A DNA stretch of 54,282 nt from Kitasatospora sp. DSM 101779 (GTDB lineage Bacteria; Actinomycetota; Actinomycetes; Streptomycetales; Streptomycetaceae). A program made the position numbers and the translations under genes. Below, one piece after another: positions 16,935 to 24,759 of the stretch. The DNA is taken from the NCBI RefSeq assembly GCF_025655475.1, contig NZ_JAHTIK010000001.1:2784043-2838324 (forward strand). The letters run 5' to 3'. The notes under the pieces were generated by a model, which saw only the letters and a list, made by a program, of their open reading frames with translations, was not told where the DNA came from and did not search any database. Each line of letters begins with the position of its first letter. Position 1 is the first letter of the stretch.

Positions 16935-19802
16935 TTACAGGCTGCTCATCGCCCGCGGACCCAGATCCGTCCGCACCGGCAGCGGCGCGATCCGCACCAC
17001 CGCCCCCAGCACCGCCAGGCCCTGCGGCGCCACCACCACCGGCTCCAGATCCACCGACGCCACCTCCGGCAGGTCGTCCACCAGCCGCGACACCCGCAAC
17101 AGCAGCTCCTCCAACGCCCCCGTGTCCACCGGATCCGCCCCCCGCCAGCCGAACAGCAGCGGAGCCGCCCGAACCTCCCGGATCAGCGCCGCCACGTCCC
17201 GGTCCGTCGCCGGCACCAACCGGTGCGCCAGATCGCCCAGCAGCTCCGCCGGCGCCCCCGCCAGGCCGAAGCTCAGGATCGCGCCCACCGCCGGATCCAC
17301 CGCCGCACCGATCACCGTGTCCACCCCGCGCGGCGCCAGCTGCTGAACCACCAGCCGCGCCTGCGCCGCCCCGCCCAGCAGCGCGTCCAACTCCCGGTGG
17401 GCCCGCCGCAGCCCCTCCTCGCCGTCCAGGTCCAGCCGGACGCTCCCCAGGTCCGGCCGGTGCCGCAGGTGGTCCGCCGTGGCCTTCAACGCCACCGGGT
17501 ACCCCAACCGCCGCGCCGCCCGCACCGCCGACTCCTCGTCCGGCGCCGGCAGCACCGGCCGCACCGCGATCCCGTAGCAGCCCAGCAGCGCCTCCGCGTC
17601 CGCATCCGGCAACGTGAACCGGGCACCGCCCGGCTGCGTCCGAGCCGCCACCGCCAGCCGCGTCCCCAGCGCCCCCTCCACCAGCGCCCGCGCCCTCGCC
17701 TCGTCGACCCCCGCCAGCTCCGGGATCCGCGCCGTCCGCTCCGCCTCCGCGCTGCGCCGCCGCCACTCGGCGTAGTGCACCGCGTTCGCCAGGGCGTGCA
17801 CCGCCCGCTCCGGCGCCGGGAACGACGGGATCCGCCCCGCCCGCAACCGCTCCGCCAGACCCCCCAGCGCCAGGTGCGTCAGCAGCAGCGGCTTGCCCAG
17901 CTCCCGCGCCCGCACCCCCGCGTCCAGCAGCGCCGCCGCGACCTCCGGCTCGTCGTCCGGCTCCGGCGCACCGCCGCCGTGCACCCCGATCGGCGGGATC
18001 GCCACCGCGATCACCGCGTCCACCCCCGGATCGCCCAGCGCCGTCCCCAGCGCGATCCGGAAGTTCTCCCCCGTCGCCGCCGTCGTCAGGTCCACCGGCG
18101 AGCGCGGCCGCAGGCCGCTGCCCAGGCACGCGTCGTACGTCAACAGGCCCAGCGAATCCGAATTCCCCACCACCGCCACCCGGTCGCCCGCCGGCAGCGG
18201 CTGCCCCGCCAGCAGCTCCCCCGTGTCGAACAGATCGGTGATCGTCTCCACCCGCACCACCCCTGCCTGCCGGAACAGCGCGTCCACCGTCGCGTCCCGC
18301 AGCCGGCTCGACGCCGGCTGCACCGCGTGCCCCGGCGGCAGGCTCCCCGTGTGCCGCGCGCCCTTCACCACCACCACCGGCTTCGACGCCGCCAGCCGCC
18401 GCGCGATCCGCGTGAACTTCCGCGGATTGCCGAACGACTCCATGTACATCAGCACCACCTCGGTGGCGGCGTCCTCCTCCCAGAACTGCAGCATGTCGTT
18501 GCCCGACAGGTCCGCCCGGTTCCCCACCGAGGCGAACGACGACACCCCGAGACCCCGCCGGTGCGCGGCCTCCAGCAGCGCCACCCCGATCGCCCCCGAC
18601 TGGCAGAACACCCCGAACGGGCCGCGGGCCGGCAGCACCGGCGCCAGCGACGCGTTCAGCGGCCGCTCCGGATCCGTCGACACCAGCCCGAACGCGTTCG
18701 GGCCCACCACCCGCATCCCCGCCGCCCGCGCCTGCCGCACCAGCGCCCGCTGCCGGTCCCGCCCCTCCGGGCCGGTCTCCGCGTACCCGGCCGTCACCAC
18801 CACCAGGCCCTGCACCCCGTGCGCACCGCAGTCCGCCACCACCGCCGGCACCGCCGCCTCCGGCACCGCCACCAGCGCCAGGTCCACCGGCCCCGGGATC
18901 TCCAGCAGCGACCGGTGCACCGGCACCCCGTCCAGCACCGTCCCGACCGGCGCGCTCCGGTTCACCGCGTACACCTCGCCGCGGAACCCGGCCAGGCTGC
19001 GCAGCAGGCCGCGCCCGACCGACTGCGGATTGCGCGACACCCCGACCACCGCCACCGAGCGCGGCGTCAGCAGCCGCTGCACCGAGCGGGCCTCGGCCCG
19101 GTGCTCCCGGCCGCGCATCACCGCCAGCGAGGCCGCCGTCGGCTCCAGGTCGAACTCCAGGTGCACCACGCCGTCGGCGAAGCTGCGGTGCTGGGTGTAG
19201 CCGGCGTCGGTGAAGACCTTCACCATCTTGCGGTTCTCCGGCAGTACCTCCGCGGTGAACCGGCGGATGCCGCGTTCCTGGGCGACCGCCGCGATGTGCT
19301 CCAGCAGCGCCGAGGCGACCCCGCGCCCCTGGTGGGCGTCCTGCACCAGGAAGGCCACCTCGGCGTCCGTGCCTGTGGTCGAGGGGCGGCCGTTCCCGTC
19401 GATCCGGTCGTAGCGGACGGTGGCGATGAACCGGTCCCGCACCACCGCCGCGAGGCCCACCCGGTTCACGTAGTCGTGGTGGGTGAAGCGCCGCACGTCC
19501 TTGTCGGAGAGCCGCGGGTACGGGGCGAAGAAGCGGAAGTACTTCGACCGGTCGGAGACCTGGTCGTAGAACTCGACCAGCCGCTCGGCGTCGGACGGAG
19601 TGATCGGCCGGATCCGGGCCGCGCCGCCGTCGCGCAGCAGGACGTCGGCCTCCCAGTGCTGCGGGTAGCCGGTCTCGTCGGCCCGGTCGGTGCTCGGTTC
19701 GGTGCTCGGTTCGGTGCTCGGTTCGGTGCTCGGTTCGGTGCTCGGTTCGGTGCTCGGTTCGGTGCTCGGTTCGGTGCTCGGTGAAGTCCCGGAGTCGTCC
19801 AC
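16935..19802 (-). CDS. patA: Protein lysine acetyltransferase with NDP-forming acyl-CoA synthetase domain (PatA type)
   Basis: A 955-residue protein. Residues 1-40 are a low-complexity tail with seven STEP repeats (9-36). About 50-215 is a GNAT domain with the acetyl-CoA loop HQGRGVAS. The CoA-binding Rossmann domain (about 225-350, SVAVVGVSRNPQSVG), the succinyl-CoA-ligase-like domains and an ATP-grasp domain to the C terminus follow. This GNAT-first order is that of Streptomyces PatA, the reverse of Salmonella Pat, and the family acetylates acyl-CoA synthetases. Where active ADP-forming synthetases have a SHTG phosphohistidine motif, this protein reads AVQPASS (about residue 490), so the synthetase half is probably only a sensor. 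The start is GTG 19802; the stop is TAA, rare in this DNA. Confidence 0.88.
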   Translation of the reverse strand: MDDSGTSPSTEPSTEPSTEPSTEPSTEPSTEPSTEPSTDRADETGYPQHWEADVLLRDGGAARIRPITPSDAERLVEFYDQVSDRSKYFRFFAPYPRLSDKDVRRFTHHDYVNRVGLAAVVRDRFIATVRYDRIDGNGRPSTTGTDAEVAFLVQDAHQGRGVASALLEHIAAVAQERGIRRFTAEVLPENRKMVKVFTDAGYTQHRSFADGVVHLEFDLEPTAASLAVMRGREHRAEARSVQRLLTPRSVAVVGVSRNPQSVGRGLLRSLAGFRGEVYAVNRSAPVGTVLDGVPVHRSLLEIPGPVDLALVAVPEAAVPAVVADCGAHGVQGLVVVTAGYAETGPEGRDRQRALVRQARAAGMRVVGPNAFGLVSTDPERPLNASLAPVLPARGPFGVFCQSGAIGVALLEAAHRRGLGVSSFASVGNRADLSGNDMLQFWEEDAATEVVLMYMESFGNPRKFTRIARRLAASKPVVVVKGARHTGSLPPGHAVQPASSRLRDATVDALFRQAGVVRVETITDLFDTGELLAGQPLPAGDRVAVVGNSDSLGLLTYDACLGSGLRPRSPVDLTTAATGENFRIALGTALGDPGVDAVIAVAIPPIGVHGGGAPEPDDEPEVAAALLDAGVRARELGKPLLLTHLALGGLAERLRAGRIPSFPAPERAVHALANAVHYAEWRRRSAEAERTARIPELAGVDEARARALVEGALGTRLAVAARTQPGGARFTLPDADAEALLGCYGIAVRPVLPAPDEESAVRAARRLGYPVALKATADHLRHRPDLGSVRLDLDGEEGLRRAHRELDALLGGAAQARLVVQQLAPRGVDTVIGAAVDPAVGAILSFGLAGAPAELLGDLAHRLVPATDRDVAALIREVRAAPLLFGWRGADPVDTGALEELLLRVSRLVDDLPEVASVDLEPVVVAPQGLAVLGAVVRIAPLPVRTDLGPRAMSSL
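19687..19782. repeat. 12-base tandem repeat, eight copies, inside patA
   Basis: Eight identical copies of TCGGTGCTCGGT end to end, encoding the STEP repeats in the PatA N-terminal tail. Because the unit is four codons, copy-number changes keep the frame. Confidence 0.95.
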
Positions 19803-19932
19803 AACCGCCAGGTTATCCGGCGGGGCCCGCGGCGAGCCGCCCGGCGCCGGCCGACCGGCGGTTCCCGACCGGCGGGGCCAAGGTGGGACTGCCGGTCGCC
19901 GCACCGTTCCGGACGTGCGACGGACGTGCGAC

Positions 19933-19948
19933 ACTGGTCTAGACAACT
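19933..19948. promoter_or_regulatory. Candidate DasR operator (dre) at ptsH
   Basis: ACTGGTCTAGACAACT matches the dre consensus (A-C/G-TGGTCTAGACCA-C/G-T) at all but two or three positions. It lies 30 bases before the ptsH start codon and overlaps a possible -10. ptsH is a known DasR target in S. coelicolor. Confidence 0.75.
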
Positions 19949-19978
19949 GGCTCCACCCAGCACCGAAAGGCACGTCCC

Positions 19979-20257
19979 ATGGCAGAGCGCCGCGTCACCG
20001 TCGGTTGGGCCGAAGGCCTCCACGCCCGTCCCGCCTCCATCTTCGTCCGCGCCGTCACCTCCACGGGCGTGCCCGTCACCATCGCCAAGGACGGCGGCAA
20101 CCCCGTGAACGCCGGCTCCATGCTCGGCCTGCTCGCCCTCGGTGCCGCGGGCGGCGAGACCGTGGTCCTGGTCTCCGAGGCCGACGGCGCCGACCAGGCC
20201 CTCGACCGCCTCGCCAAGCTCGTCCAGGAGGGCCTCGACGAGCTCCCCGCGGCCTGA
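19979..20257 (+). CDS. ptsH: Phosphocarrier protein HPr
   Basis: General PTS phosphocarrier passing phosphate from EI to sugar-specific EIIA. The 92 residues contain the active histidine H15 in GLHARPAS and the NAGSMLGLL block around S47, equivalent to the regulatory serine region. The gene stands alone, away from ptsI and crr, as is usual in streptomycetes. A DasR-like operator just upstream ties it to N-acetylglucosamine control. It ends at a 14-base-pair terminator shared with glutaminase. Confidence 0.95.
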   Translation: MAERRVTVGWAEGLHARPASIFVRAVTSTGVPVTIAKDGGNPVNAGSMLGLLALGAAGGETVVLVSEADGADQALDRLAKLVQEGLDELPAA

Positions 20258-20274
20258 CCCGCGGACCGACACGA

Positions 20275-20317
20275 CGAAGGGGTGCACCACGGCGTTCCCG
20301 CCGGGTGCACCCCTTCG
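20275..20317. terminator. Bidirectional terminator between ptsH and glutaminase
   Basis: A perfect 14-base stem: CGAAGGGGTGCACC (20275-20288) with GGTGCACCCCTTCG (20304-20317), 15-base loop, between convergent genes. Confidence 0.9.
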
Positions 20318-20333
20318 CGTTCCTCCGCTCCGG

Positions 20334-21245
20334 CTAGAACACCGACCAGCCGGTCGCGGTGGTCAGCGCGTCCAGCGCCGCCACCCCCAGCACCGAGTTC
20401 CCCGCCGCGTCCAGGCCCGGGCTCCACACGCACACCGCGCCCCGGCCCGGCAGCACCGCCAGCACGCCACCGCCGACGCCGCTCTTGCCCGGCAGTCCCA
20501 CCCGGTACGCGAACTCCCCCGCCGCGTCGTACGTCCCGCAGGTCAGCATCACCGCGTTGATCCGCTTCGCCTCGCTGCGGGTCAGCAGCCGCGAACCGTC
20601 CACCCGCACCCCGTGCCGCGCGAGGAACAGGCCCGCCAGCGCGAGGTCCCGGCAGCTCGCCGTGATCGCGCAGTGCGCGTAGTAGTGCGCCAGCACGCTG
20701 TCCACCGGGTTGCGCAGGTTCCCGTAGCTCGCCATGAAGTGCGCCATTGCCGCGTTGCGGTGCCCGTGCCGCGCCTCCGAGGCCGCCACCGTGTCGTCCG
20801 TGGCCACCGCGTCGTTCCCGGACTCCCGCCGCAGGAACTCCCGGACGGCACCCACCGCATCGCCCGTCAGCTCCAGCAGACGGTCCGTCACCACCAGGGC
20901 CCCCGCGTTGATGAACGGATTGCGCGGGATCCCCTGCTCGGTCTCCAGCTGCACCAGCGAGTTGAACGGGTTCCCGGACGGCTCCCGGCCCACCCCGCGC
21001 CACAGCCCGTCGTCGCCCTCCGCCAGCGCGAGCGCCAGCGTGAACAGCTTCGACACCGACTGGATCGAGAACGGCTCCTCGTAGGAGCCCACCCCGAAGA
21101 CGCCGCCGTCCACCGTCGCGATCGCCATCCCGAAGGCCTCCGGATCGGCCTGCGCCAGCGCCGGGATGTAGTCCGCCGCCCGCCCGCGCGCCGGTGCCGC
21201 GAGGGCGGTCTCCATCGATTCCCGCAGAAGTCCCTGGTAGTCCAC
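20334..21245 (-). CDS. glsA: Glutaminase (GlsA, beta-lactamase-like fold)
   Basis: Hydrolyses L-glutamine to glutamate and ammonia. At 303 residues it has normal length. The catalytic S-x-x-K pair is S63 and K66 in SIQSVSKLF. Other family blocks are GREPSGNPFNSLVQLE, PRNPFINAGA, the Asn/Tyr active-site region ASYGNLRNPV and, near the end, GLPGKSGVGGG. The start is GTG 21245 with only a weak ribosome site; the preceding frame has no better candidate. It is cytoplasmic (no signal peptide). It is convergent with ptsH and divergent from the LAGLIDADG remnant. Confidence 0.93.
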   Translation of the reverse strand: MDYQGLLRESMETALAAPARGRAADYIPALAQADPEAFGMAIATVDGGVFGVGSYEEPFSIQSVSKLFTLALALAEGDDGLWRGVGREPSGNPFNSLVQLETEQGIPRNPFINAGALVVTDRLLELTGDAVGAVREFLRRESGNDAVATDDTVAASEARHGHRNAAMAHFMASYGNLRNPVDSVLAHYYAHCAITASCRDLALAGLFLARHGVRVDGSRLLTRSEAKRINAVMLTCGTYDAAGEFAYRVGLPGKSGVGGGVLAVLPGRGAVCVWSPGLDAAGNSVLGVAALDALTTATGWSVF

Positions 21246-21385
21246 GCGGCCATTGTGTCCCCGGCCTCCCGCAGCACCCCGCCCGGGTCCGGAATCCGAC
21301 ATTTCGACTCGAGGACAACCACACCATCGGATGATCCGCCAACGAACCGCCGCACTGCGGGCACCAGCAGACGGAGTTCGGCGCC

Positions 21386-21911
21386 ATGACCGGATTCGAC
21401 CTCGAAAACCCCGACCACGCCTACATGTTCGGCTTCCTCCAGGCGGACGGGCACCTGTACGCCGGCACCCGCAACCGCGGACGAATCAGCGTGGAACTGT
21501 CCGCGCGCGACTCGCCCCTCCCGGAGGCGTTCCAGCGGGATCCGCCCCTGGCCCGGCAGCATCCGCCACCGCACCCGGGCCACCGACTTCGCCAACGAGC
21601 ACGTCTCGGTCATCTGGACCGCCCACGCCCGGGAGTTCCGTGAGCGCCTCGTCGAACTGGGCCTTCCGGCCGGCCGCAAGTCGCACACCGTGGCACCGCC
21701 CGAGCACCCCTTCCCGGAACGCGACCACCTGCGCGGGCTGATCGACGCCGACGGGTCACTGGGGCGCACGGCCAAGGACCTGCCCCATGTGGGTCCGACC
21801 ACCGCGAGCGAATCACCGGCGGACTTCTTCTGCCGCAACGCCCGAAGGCCGGGGTGCGCTGCCCGCGCACCCCGGCCTGAGCTCAACCCTTCACGCAGAC
21901 GACCTGCTTGA
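21386..21911 (+). pseudogene. Decayed LAGLIDADG homing-endonuclease-like gene
   Basis: Two LAGLIDADG motifs survive in different frames. The first frame starts at ATG 21386 (FDLENPDHAYMFGFLQADGH) and is open to about residue 50. Coding similarity then continues one base later: from ATC at 21540 the other frame reads IRPWPGSIRHRTRATDFANE, then a WTAHAREFRERL block and the second motif LRGLIDADGSLG at about 21733-21768. One extra base in the CGGGA at 21536-21540 explains the break. The 3' part is also lost: after ADFFCRN (ending about 21840) the frame runs into the rtcB terminator and stops at 21911. Intact single-chain relatives of two-motif type are longer. It is transcribed convergently towards rtcB. 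Confidence 0.8.
21847..21877 (-). terminator. rtcB terminator hairpin
   Basis: GGCCGGGGTGCG (21847-21858) pairs with CGCACCCCGGCC (21866-21877), extendable by one more pair; short loop. It lies 6 bases beyond the rtcB stop and inside the 3' end of the endonuclease remnant. Confidence 0.85.
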
Positions 21912-23076
21912 GGTGGGCGACCACCTCGACCAGGTCGCGCTGCTGGTCCATCACCTTCTCGATGGACTTGTACGCACCCGGGATCTCGTCGACGACGCCC
22001 GAGTCCTTGCGGCACTCCACGCCCTTGGTCTGCTCGACCAGGTCGCGGGTGGTGAACCGCTTCTTGGCCGCGGTGCGGCTCATCTTGCGGCCGGCGCCGT
22101 GCGAGGCCGAGTTGAACGCGGCGTCGTTGCCGAGACCACGGACGATGTACGAACCGGTGCCCATCGAGCCCGGGATGATCCCGTAGTCGCCGGAGCCGGC
22201 CCGGATCGCCCCCTTGCGGGTGACCAGCAGGTCGACGCCGTCGTACCGCTCCTCCGCCACGTAGTTGTGGTGGCAGCTGATCATCTGGTCGAAGGCCACC
22301 TTCGCCTTCGGGAACTCCCGCCGGACGACGTCCTGGAAGAGCGCCATCATGATCGCGCGGTTGCGCTTGGCGTAGTCCTGCGCCCAGAACAGGTCCTGGC
22401 GGTAGGCGTTCATCTGCGGGGTGTCCGCGATGAACACCGCGAGGTCGCGGTCGATCAGGCCCTGGTTGTGCGGCAGCGAGCGGGCGACGCCCATGTGGTG
22501 CTCGGCGAGCTCCTTGCCGATGTTGCGCGATCCGGAGTGCAGCATCAGCCAGACCGAACCGGTCGCATCGACACATACCTCGATAAAATGATTTCCGGAT
22601 CCGAGCGAACCCATCTGCTGCGCAGCCCGCTCGCGCTTCCAGAGGACCTCGGGGGCGATGCCGTCGAAGCCGTCCCAGAAGCGGTCCCAGCCGCCGGTGG
22701 CGAGGCCGTGCAGCTTGCCCGGGTCGACCGGGTCGGTGTGCAGGCCGCGGCCGACCGGGATGGCCTGCTCGATCTTGGAGCGGAGCCGGGACAGGTCGTC
22801 CGGCAGGTCCTTCGCGGTCAGCGAGGTCCTGACCGCGGTCATGCCGCAGCCGATGTCCACGCCGACCGCGGCCGGGCAGACGGCGCCCTTCATGGCGATC
22901 ACGGAGCCGACCGTCGCGCCCTTGCCCAGGTGGACGTCCGGCATCACGGCGAGGCCGTGCAGCCACGGGAGCGAGCTGATGTTGCGCAGCTGCTGCATGG
23001 CCTGGCCCTCGACGGTGGCCGGGTCGGTCCACATCCGGATGGGCACGCGGATGCCGGGTACCTCGGTGTACGACAT
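21883..23076 (-). CDS. rtcB: RNA-splicing ligase RtcB
   Basis: A GTP- and Mn-dependent ligase joining 2',3'-cyclic phosphate or 3'-phosphate to 5'-OH RNA ends; in bacteria it is used in tRNA/rRNA repair. The 397 residues contain GVDIGCGM with metal ligands D75 and C78, GSLGSGNHFIEV, HSGSRNIG, the CHHNY metal histidines, and the guanylylated histidine in ASHGAGRKMSR. There is no archease or RtcR gene nearby, and no intein is present. ATG 23076 has GGAGG 9 bases upstream. It is monocistronic, preceded by a leader with a 20-codon ORF and alternative hairpins (listed separately). Confidence 0.95.
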   Translation of the reverse strand: MSYTEVPGIRVPIRMWTDPATVEGQAMQQLRNISSLPWLHGLAVMPDVHLGKGATVGSVIAMKGAVCPAAVGVDIGCGMTAVRTSLTAKDLPDDLSRLRSKIEQAIPVGRGLHTDPVDPGKLHGLATGGWDRFWDGFDGIAPEVLWKRERAAQQMGSLGSGNHFIEVCVDATGSVWLMLHSGSRNIGKELAEHHMGVARSLPHNQGLIDRDLAVFIADTPQMNAYRQDLFWAQDYAKRNRAIMMALFQDVVRREFPKAKVAFDQMISCHHNYVAEERYDGVDLLVTRKGAIRAGSGDYGIIPGSMGTGSYIVRGLGNDAAFNSASHGAGRKMSRTAAKKRFTTRDLVEQTKGVECRKDSGVVDEIPGAYKSIEKVMDQQRDLVEVVAHLKQVVCVKG

Positions 23077-23121
23077 GGTGGTTCGACCTCCACAGGTCGC
23101 TTGTTTCCAGCGTAGGGGGGT

Positions 23122-23170
23122 GCCGCGCGATGGGTCCCGGCGCGGCTCGGGGAAGTCCGTGGGGCCGCGC
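23122..23170 (-). promoter_or_regulatory. Attenuator-like alternative hairpins in the rtcB leader
   Basis: On the transcript, arm A (23170-23164, GCGCGGC) can pair with arm B (23146-23140, GCCGCGC), or B can pair with arm C (23128-23122, GCGCGGC). A and C are the same sequence, so the two hairpins exclude each other. Arm A begins right after the stop codon of the short upstream ORF, and arm C ends about 46 bases before the rtcB start. GC-rich sequence makes chance pairing possible. Confidence 0.45.
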
Positions 23171-23233
23171 TCAGGCGGTGGTGCGGCCGGAGGACGGTCG
23201 TGGGGAGCATCGGTAGTCGCGCTCGACCCGCAT
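23171..23233 (-). CDS. Short upstream ORF (20 codons) in the rtcB leader
   Basis: ATG at 23233 is preceded by the strong ribosome site GAGAGGAGG at 8-base spacing and encodes a 20-residue peptide, MRVERDYRCSP followed by RPSSGRTTA, with five arginines and one cysteine. It ends 94 bases before rtcB. A TAGATA -10 at 23289-23294 would start the transcript about 50 bases upstream of it, so it lies inside the rtcB leader. A leader-peptide role is an inference; I do not recognise the peptide. Confidence 0.55.
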   Translation of the reverse strand: MRVERDYRCSPRPSSGRTTA

Positions 23234-23288
23234 GGTGACCGCCTCCTCTCGCGCTGTGTGCTTCGGCCGCGGTGTGCGGCTGCGGGAG

Positions 23289-23294
23289 TATCTA
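23289..23294 (-). promoter_or_regulatory. Probable rtcB promoter -10 element
   Basis: TAGATA on the minus strand, with a TTGCGC -35-like hexamer 19 bases upstream (about 23314-23319). It gives a leader of roughly 205 bases before rtcB, containing the short ORF and hairpins. Confidence 0.45.
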
Positions 23295-23329
23295 CCCACG
23301 CCGGCTCGGTGCCGCGCAATGCAATAAAG

Positions 23330-23371
23330 GGCGCGGGCCCGGCGGAGCTGATGCTCCGCCGGGCCCGCGCC
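23330..23371 (-). terminator. Terminator of the M16 peptidase operon
   Basis: A perfect 19-base stem (23330-23348 with 23353-23371) and 4-base loop, 8 bases after the peptidase stop codon at 23380 and just upstream of the rtcB promoter. Confidence 0.92.
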
Positions 23372-23379
23372 GCCGTACG

Positions 23380-24759
23380 TCAGTTGGCGACGACGGTGAC
23401 CTCGCCGATGCCGAGGTCGCGGACGGCGTCGCCGATCACGGCGGCGTCGCCGACCAGCACGGTGACCAGGCGGTCCGGCGGGAAGGCGGCGACGACGGCC
23501 TCGGTGGCGGCCTCGGTGCCGAGTTCGGCGAGCTGCCGGTAGACCTCGGCCTGGTAGTCGTCGGGCAGGTACTGCTCGACCTGGTCGGCGAGGGTGGCGG
23601 CGACCGAGCCGGCCGTCTCGTACTTCAGCGGGGCGACGCCGACGAGGAACTGCACGGCCTCGTCGCGCTCGGCGTCGGTGAGGCCCTCCGCGGCGAGGGT
23701 GCGCAGGATCGTCCAGGTGTCGGCGAGGGCCGGCGCGGTGGAGGCGGTGTCGACGGAGCCGCTGATGGCGAGCAGCGCGCGGCCGGAGCCGTCGGCGGCG
23801 GAGCGCAGCGGCTGGGCGAAGGCGCGGACGCCGTAGGTGTAGCCCTTCTCCTCGCGCAGGACGCGGTCGAGCCGGGAGGTGAGGGTGCCGCCGAGGCAGT
23901 AGGTGCCGAGGATCTGGGCGGCCCAGGTGGGGTCGTGGCGGTCGGGGCCGATGCGGCCGATCAGGAGCTGGGTCTGGACGGAGCCGGGCCGGTCGACGAT
24001 GATCACGCGGCCCTTGTCGTCGGCGGCGACGGGGGCGTGGACGGAGGGCTCGGCGGCGTCGGCCGTCCAGGTGCCGAGGGTGTTCTCGAGGAGGGCGGGG
24101 AGGTCGGTGCCGGTGAGGTCGCCGACGACGACGGCGGTGGTGGTGCCGGGCCGGACGTGGGCCCGGTAGAAGGCGTGGACCGCGGCCCGGTCGATGGTGC
24201 GCACGGTGTCGGCGGTGCCGCTGCGGGGGCGGGAGAGCCGGTCGGTGGCGTCGAAGAGGGCGGCGTAGAGGGCCTTGGCGGCGCGCCGGGCGGGGTTGGC
24301 GAGTTCGTGGGTGATCTCGTCGAGCCGGTTGGCGACCAGTCGTTCGATCTCGTCCTCGGGGAGGGCGGGGGCGCGGAGGGCGTCGGCGAGGAGGGTGAGG
24401 CCGCGTTCCAGGCGGGAGGCGGGGACTTCGAGGCTGACGCGGATGGCGGGGTGGTCGGCGTGGGCGTCGAGGGTGGCGCCGGCGCGTTCGAGTTCACCGG
24501 CGAATTCCTCGGCGGTGTGGTGCTCGGTGCCTTCGTTGAGGGCGCGGGCGAGGATGTTGGCGACGCCGTCGAGGCCGGTGGGCTCGGCGGCGAGGGGGGC
24601 GTCGACGACGAGGTCGACGGCGACGAGCTGCTGGCCGGGGCGGTGGCAGTGCAGGACGGTGATGCCGTTGCCGAGGGTGAGCCGCTGCGGTGCCGGGAAG
24701 GCCCAGGGGCTGGGGGTGCCGGCGGTGGGCTGCGGGTGGAAGGTCATCTGGCTGGTCAC
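23380..24759 (-). CDS. M16 family peptidase homologue lacking the zinc motif
   Basis: A 459-residue M16-fold protein. At the place of the HxxEH zinc motif it has LDGVANILARALNEGT, so it cannot bind the catalytic zinc. In the family such chains pair with an active partner, as in mitochondrial processing peptidase alpha or the Sphingomonas heterodimer. The C-terminal half carries the usual R/Y substrate block (LREEKGYTYGVRA). The GTG start at 24759 overlaps the TGA of the active subunit gene (GTGA), which would give 1:1 coupled synthesis; an ATG four codons later (24747) is the alternative. No signal peptide. Confidence 0.88.
   Translation of the reverse strand: MTSQMTFHPQPTAGTPSPWAFPAPQRLTLGNGITVLHCHRPGQQLVAVDLVVDAPLAAEPTGLDGVANILARALNEGTEHHTAEEFAGELERAGATLDAHADHPAIRVSLEVPASRLERGLTLLADALRAPALPEDEIERLVANRLDEITHELANPARRAAKALYAALFDATDRLSRPRSGTADTVRTIDRAAVHAFYRAHVRPGTTTAVVVGDLTGTDLPALLENTLGTWTADAAEPSVHAPVAADDKGRVIIVDRPGSVQTQLLIGRIGPDRHDPTWAAQILGTYCLGGTLTSRLDRVLREEKGYTYGVRAFAQPLRSAADGSGRALLAISGSVDTASTAPALADTWTILRTLAAEGLTDAERDEAVQFLVGVAPLKYETAGSVAATLADQVEQYLPDDYQAEVYRQLAELGTEAATEAVVAAFPPDRLVTVLVGDAAVIGDAVRDLGIGEVTVVAN

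Noticed and set aside
16935..19973. A longer PatA starting at the ATG at 19973
   Set aside because: It would overlap the ptsH promoter and DasR-like site; GTG 19802 gives a normal start.
21883..23076. An intein within rtcB, suggested by the nearby LAGLIDADG remnant
   Set aside because: The rtcB frame is continuous and of normal length (397 residues) with all motifs in order.
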